A stretch of DNA of 5,885 nt from Bacteroidota bacterium (GTDB lineage: Bacteria > Bacteroidota > Bacteroidia > NS11-12g > UBA955): contig JAURQA010000049.1 in the NCBI GenBank assembly GCA_030836345.1, forward strand, positions 1-5,885, given 5' to 3'. The position numbers were made by a program, and so were the translations under genes. Below the pieces are notes generated by a model that was given only the letters and a program-made list of their open reading frames with translations, had not been told where the DNA came from and did no database searches. Each line of letters opens with the position of its first letter. The stretch's first letter is position 1. This document shows, one piece after another, positions 1 to 5,253 of the stretch.

Positions 1-143
1 AGCAAAGAAACAATTGGTTTATTGCTCCTCATGTAGCATATAATTCTGTCTATCATCAAGAATACTATGGCCTATCAAATGGAAATATTTCTCCAGCTCT
101 CATAGGAGTTGGATTTGGAACCAAAGGGAAGTTTATGTTTTAA
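1..143 (+). CDS. C-terminal end of a probable outer-membrane beta-barrel protein (partial)
   Basis: Reading from base 3, 46 codons stay open to a TAA at 141-143; the other two forward frames close within about 40 bases. The 5' part lies outside the window. The visible residues alternate polar and hydrophobic or aromatic side chains (for example WFIAPHVAYNSVYH) and finish with a strand ending GVGFGTKGKFMF. A final beta strand with a C-terminal phenylalanine is typical of outer-membrane barrels, where the last aromatic residue is part of the BAM recognition signal. This is inference from a short fragment: no family can be named, and another beta-rich surface protein is possible. It converges on the gene ending at 246. 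No convincing terminator hairpin lies in the roughly 100 bp between them. Confidence 0.55.
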   Translation, partial: QRNNWFIAPHVAYNSVYHQEYYGLSNGNISPALIGVGFGTKGKFMF

Positions 144-245
144 CTATTGAATCTAAGCATACAAATTCCATCATTAGAATTATTAAGGAGTAATCTTCAG
201 CATATTCAATATGTTGACCAAATAGTCTAAGAAATAAAATCAACG

Positions 246-899
246 TTAATAACTTGATTTTTTCTTCTTTTTTTTCTTAAAATCTCCGTTTTTCCAAGCT
301 TTTATAAACTTGGCCCAAGCCAATGGATTAAAATAGTTATTTGGGGGCGCTTGCTTGTAATAATACAATTGATTGGCACGCGTTTGAGCCAGTACCATCT
401 GACTAAATTCTGCGTCTGTTGGCTTTAGCTTCATGGTTTCTTTTAAGGCCTCCGCCTCCAAATTTTTTCTCGCTTGTTCCAAATCATCATCTGGGATATC
501 TGAGTTCACAATGGTATGATCAAATAAGCTGCGCATGGGCATCGCATGAATAAAAACAGTAGGAAGACTTACCGTATCTCTGACCATTAATTTTACGGTA
601 TAATACTTTGCATATTTAAGGGTGTCTGGTATGATATGCATATTGGTCTTGGTCTCAATATCTTCAAAATAAATGGTATCTCCCTGTTTAACGGCAATAG
701 CAAAATGGCCTAAATAATCTGAGTATGCAACTAAACCTCTTTTACAGTGACGCACGGCCACAAAAGGGATGGGTTTCAGCGAATCCGAAGTGAGCACCAA
801 ACCAGTGTACAAGACGTATTGATCCTTTGGAATCCTTTTTTGAGCCTTTGCTGTAAGGAAAGAACTAAATAAAATTCCAAGAATAATAAATCTTCGCAT
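246..899 (-). CDS. Secreted carboxypeptidase-regulatory-like domain protein
   Basis: Encodes 217 residues from an ATG at 899-897. Residues 1-19 form a Sec signal peptide (two Arg, a hydrophobic core, then AKA before Gln20). Residues about 31-118 resemble the carboxypeptidase regulatory-like beta-sandwich fold common in Bacteroidota envelope proteins: YTGLVLTSDSLKPIPFVAV, then a YSDYLGHFAIAVKQGDTIYF segment, then a VKLMVRDTVSLPTVFI strand. No protease catalytic domain follows, so this is a domain of structural or binding type. Residues about 135-205 are helical and charged, without a recognised domain, and the protein ends with seven consecutive lysines before SSY. Only 31 bp separate it from the stop of the upstream transporter gene, so cotranscription is possible, but a good promoter match sits in that gap. 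Its function is unknown; the family assignment rests on the sequence pattern. Confidence 0.8.
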   Translation of the reverse strand: MRRFIILGILFSSFLTAKAQKRIPKDQYVLYTGLVLTSDSLKPIPFVAVRHCKRGLVAYSDYLGHFAIAVKQGDTIYFEDIETKTNMHIIPDTLKYAKYYTVKLMVRDTVSLPTVFIHAMPMRSLFDHTIVNSDIPDDDLEQARKNLEAEALKETMKLKPTDAEFSQMVLAQTRANQLYYYKQAPPNNYFNPLAWAKFIKAWKNGDFKKKKKKKSSY

Positions 900-911
900 G
901 GTTTTCTAACG

Positions 912-938
912 CAAATATATCGAAAATGTTCTAGGCAA
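912..938 (-). promoter_or_regulatory. Candidate promoter of the carboxypeptidase-regulatory-like gene
   Basis: On the minus strand, TATATTTG (919-912) matches the Bacteroidota -7 element TAnnTTTG exactly. A TTG at 938-936 lies 16 nt further upstream, one nt below the usual 17-23 spacing for the -33 element. The -7 element ends 12 nt before the ATG at 899, so transcription from here would give a very short leader. The -33 part overlaps the stop codon of the transporter gene. Sequence match only. Confidence 0.5.
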
Positions 939-2157
939 TTACCATTCCAGCCAGCACAGCAATGATTACAACAATGGGCGGAGATACTTTTTGACTAAAA
1001 AGCAATAAAAGACTCAGGCTATAAATCCCTACATCTGCCATAAAAAATTCTTTGCTTGCCAATTCCATAATAAAGTTCCGATTAATTAAGAGCGCTGCAC
1101 TTCCAATAAATCCGACAGAGGCGGCAAATATTCCATCCAAGCTTCTTTGTACAATGGGGTATGTTTTAAATTTTTGCCACAGGGGATACCCAAAAAATAT
1201 AAGTAATAATCCGGGCAGGAATACAGCCACCATTCCAATAATACAGCCCCCCAATTGACCCCATACATTGTAGCCAAGGTTCCTCATAGAAACCGCATTA
1301 ATAAATGTAGATAAATTGAAGTTTGGCCCCGGAATTCCTTGAACAATACCAATGCCCATGTTCATTTCTTCTAAAGTCATTCTGGGCTTGTGGTATACGT
1401 ATTGTTCAATAGCCATGGCAGCCAATGAGTTTCCGCCACCAAAAGTCAATGAACCCATTCTGTAGGTATTTTCAAAAAGTATGATTGGTTTTGATACCCC
1501 TAAGGTAGTTTCGTTCAGGCTGAGTAAGAATCCAGCCAATGCAACCAAACCAATAATAATGATAAATAAAACGAGATTAGACCAATTTACTGAACCTAAG
1601 GGTTTGTAATTTGGAATAAACTTTCTACTGCCAAACTGGGCACTCAGGAAACCACCAACCACAATAGCAATTGGGAATATAGCAGGAGACTTAACCAAAA
1701 AAGTAAGCACTGTCAAAGCAAAAACCAGGATGTAATTAACGGTATCTTTCCTTACCAAACCTACCATTTTATAAATGGAAAAAACGAAGAAAGCAGCCGT
1801 CATAGCCGGAATAAATTGAAAATGAGAACTGCTAAGTATACCTGGAATAAGTGCAAAAACACTCACCAAGACAGCTCCAGGAAGAATCCATGCTAAAAGA
1901 CCAATAAAGGCCAAACGCGGACCTCCTAATTTAAACCCAACGGCAGCAAGAGTTTGTGTGGTACTGGGACCTGGAAGAATATTGCAAAAAGCATTTATAT
2001 CCAACAAATCTTCAGCCTCAATAAACTTTTTTTCTTGAGTTAATCGTTTAATAAATAAGGGTATGTGAATTTGAGGACCCCCAAAAGCTGTGCATCCAAG
2101 TAAAAATGAGGCCTTAAAAAAATGCCAAAGCTTTATTTTACGTATTTTTGATCCCAA
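931..2157 (-). CDS. chrA: Two-domain chromate transporter family protein (CHR/ChrA)
   Basis: Encodes 408 hydrophobic residues, the usual size for long CHR proteins, which fuse two homologous halves in the inner membrane. The N-terminal half has the family signature FLLGCTAFGGPQIHIPLF (residues 18-35), the NILPGPSTTQ motif (59-68) and GFKLGGPRLAF (74-84). The C-terminal half repeats the pattern with GSLTFGGGNSLAAMAIEQ (235-252) and GIVQGIPGPNFNLS (269-282). Many predicted helices follow, for example 193-213 and 304-323. Characterised members export chromate using the proton gradient, but many homologues have no proven substrate. No chrB-type regulator is adjacent, so chromate resistance is not shown here. 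The start is inferred: an in-frame stop lies just upstream (2175-2173), there is no ATG before residue 119, and TTG at 2157-2155 is the best start because it leaves the first FGGP motif intact. It may be cotranscribed with the gene ending at 246. Confidence 0.88.
   Translation of the reverse strand: MGSKIRKIKLWHFFKASFLLGCTAFGGPQIHIPLFIKRLTQEKKFIEAEDLLDINAFCNILPGPSTTQTLAAVGFKLGGPRLAFIGLLAWILPGAVLVSVFALIPGILSSSHFQFIPAMTAAFFVFSIYKMVGLVRKDTVNYILVFALTVLTFLVKSPAIFPIAIVVGGFLSAQFGSRKFIPNYKPLGSVNWSNLVLFIIIIGLVALAGFLLSLNETTLGVSKPIILFENTYRMGSLTFGGGNSLAAMAIEQYVYHKPRMTLEEMNMGIGIVQGIPGPNFNLSTFINAVSMRNLGYNVWGQLGGCIIGMVAVFLPGLLLIFFGYPLWQKFKTYPIVQRSLDGIFAASVGFIGSAALLINRNFIMELASKEFFMADVGIYSLSLLLLFSQKVSPPIVVIIAVLAGMVIA
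2143..2150 (+). promoter_or_regulatory. Candidate -7 promoter element of the lipoprotein gene
   Basis: TATTTTTG is an exact match to TAnnTTTG and ends 11 nt before the ATG at 2162. I see no TTG at the proper spacing upstream, so the -33 half is missing or degenerate. The element lies within the first codons of the divergent transporter gene. Confidence 0.35.
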
Positions 2158-2161
2158 ATTA

Positions 2162-2746
2162 ATGAAACAGAGTCACTCTTTGATAGCAATATTATCTATT
2201 TTTATTGTAATTGCAACAACAAGTTGCGATTATTCTAAAAATAATGCGTGGAACGAATATCAGGCCCTTAGGCTCGATAGCTTAGCGGAGATTGTAAAGG
2301 TATTGCCTTCTAAATTAACCTTTACCATTTTGGAATTGGAAGAAGAAGTAGAAGAGATTCGTTCTGATATGAATATCATACGATTTGCACCCTCCAGCTC
2401 CATCGATGCCCAAAGTGATCAAACAACCCGGCAATATCAGCAATTACTAGCTATCTATCAAGATGCCATCCCTATCTACAGAAAATCTATTTCGATAATG
2501 GAGGAATCGCTTTTAGAGTATACCCAATTTAAAAGATCAGTAAAAGACAATACATATCTAAATAAAAAAGATGTATTCAAATCTGAATATCAGAGTGTAA
2601 AAAAGAGATTGCTAAAAAACCATAAATTTATAATGGATGCTAGTTTTAAAGTGAGTCATTCTCATGCCTCTTTTCTAAGGCTGAACAAGCAAATGAGTAA
2701 AATTATACTTGAAAAAGTAAAGGAAGAGGATCTTCCTAAAGATTAA
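2162..2746 (+). CDS. Uncharacterised lipoprotein, mostly helical
   Basis: Encodes 194 residues. Residues 1-21 are a lipoprotein signal peptide (MKQ, a hydrophobic core, then IATTS) with the lipid-attachment Cys at residue 22, so the mature protein should be anchored in the cell envelope. The ATG at 2162 is chosen because it places this signal peptide at the N-terminus; an in-frame GTG at 2090 would add 24 residues in front of it and run through the transporter's coding sequence. The mature part is charged and probably helical: an acidic stretch around residues 57-68 (ILELEEEVEEIR), a Gln-rich segment near 85-95, and a basic helix near 145-155. I recognise no domain and assign no function. It is divergent from the chrA-like gene (4 bp between start codons) and convergent with the GSCFA gene (1 bp between stop codons), so it is probably a single-gene transcript. 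Confidence 0.78.
   Translation: MKQSHSLIAILSIFIVIATTSCDYSKNNAWNEYQALRLDSLAEIVKVLPSKLTFTILELEEEVEEIRSDMNIIRFAPSSSIDAQSDQTTRQYQQLLAIYQDAIPIYRKSISIMEESLLEYTQFKRSVKDNTYLNKKDVFKSEYQSVKKRLLKNHKFIMDASFKVSHSHASFLRLNKQMSKIILEKVKEEDLPKD
2187..2216 (-). promoter_or_regulatory. Candidate promoter of the chrA-like gene inside the lipoprotein gene
   Basis: On the minus strand, TTG (2216-2214), a 19-nt spacer and TAATATTG (2194-2187) match the Bacteroidota pattern TTG-N17-23-TAnnTTTG with one mismatch in the -7 element. A transcript from here would carry a leader of roughly 20-25 nt to the TTG start at 2157. It lies within codons 9-19 of the lipoprotein, in the signal-peptide region. Sequence match only. 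Confidence 0.35.
2711..2737 (-). terminator. Probable terminator of the GSCFA gene, within the lipoprotein 3' end
   Basis: AGGAAGA (2721-2727), loop GGA and TCTTCCT (2731-2737) form a perfect 7-bp stem. Read on the minus strand it starts 10 nt after the GSCFA stop codon, and the stem is followed by TTACTTTTTC (2720-2711), a broken T-rich tail. On the plus strand the stem is followed by AAAGATTAAATT, with no T run, so it should act mainly on the leftward transcript. The hairpin is written in the last lipoprotein codons (EEDLP). The stem is short, so strength is uncertain. Confidence 0.55.
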
Positions 2747-2747
2747 A

Positions 2748-3611
2748 TTAACCCTTGGTTGGACGATGCGCTAATCGCTTCTTTTTGGCTATTAACTCTT
2801 TTAAAGCCCGATCATTTTCTTCCATAAAATACGTTTCTACCCACCTGTTAAATATATATTCTTTGGTCCAGTCTGAAGGATGCGCCAAGTCATTGGAGTA
2901 GTACCGATAATCGCGAAGTTCCTCTTGAACAATCTCTAAAGCGGGAAAGTACAGAAATTGCTTATTATCTTTTAGAAATGCCTGCAAAGCAGAAGTGATT
3001 CGAGCCTTGCTTTGACTATTCTCCACCACTCCATCCCTCAGATGCTTTACAGGACTAATGGTAAAGTAAATCTGAAGGTCAGCGTTAATTTGAAGCAACT
3101 CATTTGTCATTTCCTTTAAGGCCTGCAGAACTTCAGAGTCAGAGAGGAGTATTTTATCAAATTCTTTTTGAGGTAATTTATGGCAATTTGCAACGATTAT
3201 TTCTCTCTCAATAAGTTTATAACACCATGCACTACCTATACTTATAAAGAGATGCTTGGCTGATTTGAGTTGATTTAGAAATAGGGCCTTTTCCGATTTA
3301 ACCTTTGCTTTTAATGCCTCAAAGCTTGCATGTCTGAGTTTATGATGGTGATTAAAACTAAAAAACTCTTCATCCACAGAGCCCCATGGTTCCTCTTCTT
3401 TTTTTAATGATTTTAAAATATTCGCAATACTCACTGGATTAAAAATAACCCCAAAGGGCGATTGAAATTGGGGATAACCCAAATCATCTAATTTCATTCC
3501 CATGTTTTGAGCAAAACAAGAACCTATAAAGCCAATGGATTGGTTTAAACCAATCGTTGGGTGCTTATCAATTTTTAATGTGGTGAACTGTTTTTGGTAG
3601 TTTAAATGCAT
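2748..3611 (-). CDS. GSCFA-family protein (SGNH-hydrolase type)
   Basis: Encodes 287 residues. The family signature IGSCFAQNMG begins at residue 29, with GSCFA itself at 30-34, followed by the conserved FGVIFNPVSI segment. GSCFA proteins belong to the SGNH/GDSL hydrolase superfamily: Ser31 is at the position of the nucleophile block, ISIGSAW lies mid-protein, TISPVKH follows, and DLAH (241-244) followed by PSDW fits the DxxH block carrying the catalytic Asp and His. The expected activity is an esterase or acylhydrolase, but the substrate of the family is not established to my knowledge. No signal peptide or membrane segment is visible, so it is probably cytoplasmic. The ATG at 3611-3609 is chosen because MHLNYQKQF is a typical family N-terminus; the longer frame from 3803 adds 64 residues that run antisense through the sigma gene. 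The family is found mainly in Bacteroidota and supports that assignment. Confidence 0.88.
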   Translation of the reverse strand: MHLNYQKQFTTLKIDKHPTIGLNQSIGFIGSCFAQNMGMKLDDLGYPQFQSPFGVIFNPVSIANILKSLKKEEEPWGSVDEEFFSFNHHHKLRHASFEALKAKVKSEKALFLNQLKSAKHLFISIGSAWCYKLIEREIIVANCHKLPQKEFDKILLSDSEVLQALKEMTNELLQINADLQIYFTISPVKHLRDGVVENSQSKARITSALQAFLKDNKQFLYFPALEIVQEELRDYRYYSNDLAHPSDWTKEYIFNRWVETYFMEENDRALKELIAKKKRLAHRPTKG

Positions 3612-3619
3612 GAATGATA

Positions 3620-3653
3620 CAAATGTATGAATAGGAATGGAGTAAAAAACAAA
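3620..3653 (-). promoter_or_regulatory. Candidate promoter of the GSCFA gene
   Basis: On the minus strand, TTTG (3653-3650), a 22-nt spacer and TACATTTG (3627-3620) match both halves of the Bacteroidota consensus with accepted spacing. The -7 element ends only 8 nt before the ATG at 3611. It also sits in a small inverted repeat, ATACA-AA-TGTAT (3617-3628). This is the best promoter match in the window. Confidence 0.6.
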
Positions 3654-3665
3654 AATGCTTTTTAC
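3642..3665. repeat. Inverted repeat in the divergent control region
   Basis: GTAAAAA (3642-3648) and TTTTTAC (3659-3665) are perfect inverted arms separated by 10 nt. They lie between the divergent GSCFA and sigma genes and overlap the -33 part of the GSCFA promoter candidate. This could be an operator, or a chance product of A/T tracts. The spacing of arm centres is 17 bp, between one and two helical turns. Confidence 0.3.
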
Positions 3666-3699
3666 CTTTTTATGAGTTTGAGTATTAATATTGCATGGA

Positions 3700-4269
3700 A
3701 TGTCGCAGTCTAATCCCCCTGATAAAAACAGCCTGGTTATGGAAAAAATCAAAGCGGGTGATAAAGCTGCATTGTTGGATCTGTATGAGTCTAACTTAAG
3801 CATGGTGAGTAATCATATTTTAAAGAACAACGGATCAAGAGATGAAGCAAAGGACATTCTTCACGATAGTCTCATTGTATTGTGGAATAACATACGCAAG
3901 CCAGATTTCAAATTAACAAGTAAACCAAGCACCTATATTATGGCCGTTTCTAAGAATCTATGGCTAAAGAAACTGAGCAAAGCAAAGCGGGAGTCGTCAA
4001 AAGATATCACCACATTAAATGTGAGTGATCATCCTTTATCCGTTCACCAAATTGATGTTAAAAAGGCTATGCTTGCCTTGGACGAAATTGGAGATACCTG
4101 TAAACAAATTTTGAGCAAGTTTTATTTTGACGGTTTTAGCATGAAAGAGATCGCTAGTCAAATGAACTATGCCAATGCAGATACGGCCAAAGCCAAGAAG
4201 CATCAGTGCTTTAAGCGATTGTCAGAAATAATTAAATCGAGGTATAATTTAGCAGATTTTTTAGGTTGA
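3700..4269 (+). CDS. ECF-type RNA polymerase sigma-70 family factor
   Basis: Encodes 189 residues from the ATG at 3700. An in-frame TTG at 3691 would add only three residues and is less likely. Region 2 covers about residues 22-92, including SRDEAKDILHDSLIVLWNN (core binding, -10 recognition) and the aromatic STYIMAVSKNLWLKKL helix. Regions 3 and 1.1 are absent, as in ECF factors. Region 4 covers about 120-178: a helix around IGDTCKQILSKFYFDG, then the helix-turn-helix FSMKEIASQMNYANADTAKAKKHQCFKRL, split here only by its turn, which recognises the -35 region. The NADTAKAKKHQCFKRL form is typical of Bacteroidota ECF factors. It directs core RNA polymerase to a stress or envelope regulon, which may include its own operon. 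Its stop overlaps the start of the next gene, the usual arrangement for a sigma factor and its inhibitor. No clear housekeeping promoter lies upstream; weak one-mismatch elements occur at 3663-3670 and 3686-3693. Confidence 0.9.
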   Translation: MSQSNPPDKNSLVMEKIKAGDKAALLDLYESNLSMVSNHILKNNGSRDEAKDILHDSLIVLWNNIRKPDFKLTSKPSTYIMAVSKNLWLKKLSKAKRESSKDITTLNVSDHPLSVHQIDVKKAMLALDEIGDTCKQILSKFYFDGFSMKEIASQMNYANADTAKAKKHQCFKRLSEIIKSRYNLADFLG

Positions 4270-5249
4270 AGGATTGGACAGAACATATAGAAGATTATTT
4301 AAGTGGTCAACTAAGTCCTCAAGATTTAAAGGCGTTCACCAAGGAGTTGGAAACGAATACAATACTAAAGCAAGAAGTAGCATTAGGGAAATTACTGATT
4401 GAAGCCATTGAAAAAACAGGAGAATTAGACCTGAAAAACTACTTGAAAAAAAACACCACTACTGCAACTATCTCAAAATCAAAGTATTACTGGGCCTTTG
4501 GCTCTGCCGCAGCAATTCTAATTTTTGGCGTTTTCATGTATACCAGCTCAGAAAAGCCTGTTCCTTCAAAGGTAGAACCCAAATCGCATTTTGGATTTGA
4601 AGAATTAGAGAATAAGACCACCGAAGCTATTATAGCGAAAACCAATAAAAAATCGGAATCAAAAATAGAACAGACTGACCAAGATGATAGTGCTCTGGAC
4701 AGTTTCAATTATATAGCCCAAGGAGACAACCCTGACTACCTAGATGAATACATACCGGAGAGTAGAATGATGCTTTCAAGCAATACTATTATTCCAATTT
4801 CTATTGCAGCAGTAGCTCCTCCCCCTTTAAAAGAAAGTACGATTATCTACGATTACTCTAATTCTAAATCTAGAGCTTTAAAAAAAGAAGTTTTTAGTAA
4901 AAACAAAATAGCATCGGGAAAAGACAAGGATTACTTAAATGCTGCTAATAATGAGAAAACCAAGGAGATTAAAAAACAGGAGGCACAAAAAAAATATACG
5001 TTCCAGGTGAGTTTCTACGAAAATGAAAGTGACACCATTCTTTTATGCAATAGCACATCAGAAGAGAAGGTTGATTTAGAAGTAGATAATTTATCCCCTG
5101 AAAATGCAGTGATCCTTCATTATAAAAACACGTATTACTTAAAATCTGGAGAAGATTTTTATCAAATTTATTTCAATCAGTCCAGTTCAATAGAATCAAA
5201 AATAACCGATACTGAACTCATCGAAATTCTGAAGGGAGAGCCAGAATAA
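4266..5249 (+). CDS. Membrane-anchored probable anti-sigma factor
   Basis: Encodes 327 residues. The start is a TTG at 4266 that overlaps the sigma stop (TTGA), so translation is probably coupled; the first in-frame ATG comes only at residue 91, past the sigma-binding part. Residues 1-62 (IEDYLSGQLSPQDLKAF, then a KELETNTILKQEVALGKLL helix) resemble the cytoplasmic domain of Bacteroidota anti-sigma-like proteins. Residues about 74-93 form one transmembrane helix (YYWAFGSAAAILIFGVFMY). The remaining 230 residues should be periplasmic: a charged, low-complexity stretch rich in Lys, Glu and Ser with a PPP at 185-187, then a beta-like C-terminal region (about 244-308) that I do not recognise. The zinc-binding HxxxCxxC motif of classic anti-sigma factors is absent; the only Cys is residue 261. 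The role is inferred from position, N-terminal pattern and topology. dapF follows after 4 bp. Confidence 0.75.
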   Translation: MKDWTEHIEDYLSGQLSPQDLKAFTKELETNTILKQEVALGKLLIEAIEKTGELDLKNYLKKNTTTATISKSKYYWAFGSAAAILIFGVFMYTSSEKPVPSKVEPKSHFGFEELENKTTEAIIAKTNKKSESKIEQTDQDDSALDSFNYIAQGDNPDYLDEYIPESRMMLSSNTIIPISIAAVAPPPLKESTIIYDYSNSKSRALKKEVFSKNKIASGKDKDYLNAANNEKTKEIKKQEAQKKYTFQVSFYENESDTILLCNSTSEEKVDLEVDNLSPENAVILHYKNTYYLKSGEDFYQIYFNQSSSIESKITDTELIEILKGEPE

Positions 5250-5253
5250 ACCC

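Noticed and set aside
164..181. AATTC/GAATT hairpin as a terminator for the first gene
   Set aside because: Only five base pairs with an 8-nt loop and no T tract after it.
201..213. Palindrome CATATT-C-AATATG in the spacer between the first two genes
   Set aside because: AT-rich, short, without a T run on either strand, and located between two convergent gene ends, so neither a terminator nor an operator is supported.
1052..1277. Small open frames on both strands inside the transporter gene (1052-1258 plus, 1086-1277 minus)
   Set aside because: They overlap strongly supported transporter coding sequence with the C-terminal FGGG/PGP half and show no domain or start signal of their own.
931..2157. 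Chromate resistance or a mobile metal-resistance island
   Set aside because: There is a CHR-family transporter but no chrB, other metal genes, transposase or integrase nearby; the real substrate is not determined by sequence.
2090..2161. GTG start adding 24 residues to the lipoprotein
   Set aside because: It would bury the lipoprotein signal peptide and run antisense through the transporter gene; the ATG at 2162 gives a normal signal peptide.
3612..3803. N-terminal extension of the GSCFA frame from an ATG at 3803
   Set aside because: The 64 extra residues are antisense to the sigma gene and its control region; the family N-terminus starts at the ATG at 3611.
4487..4708. 73-codon minus-strand open frame inside the anti-sigma gene
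   Set aside because: It is antisense to coding sequence that includes the transmembrane helix; no independent evidence.
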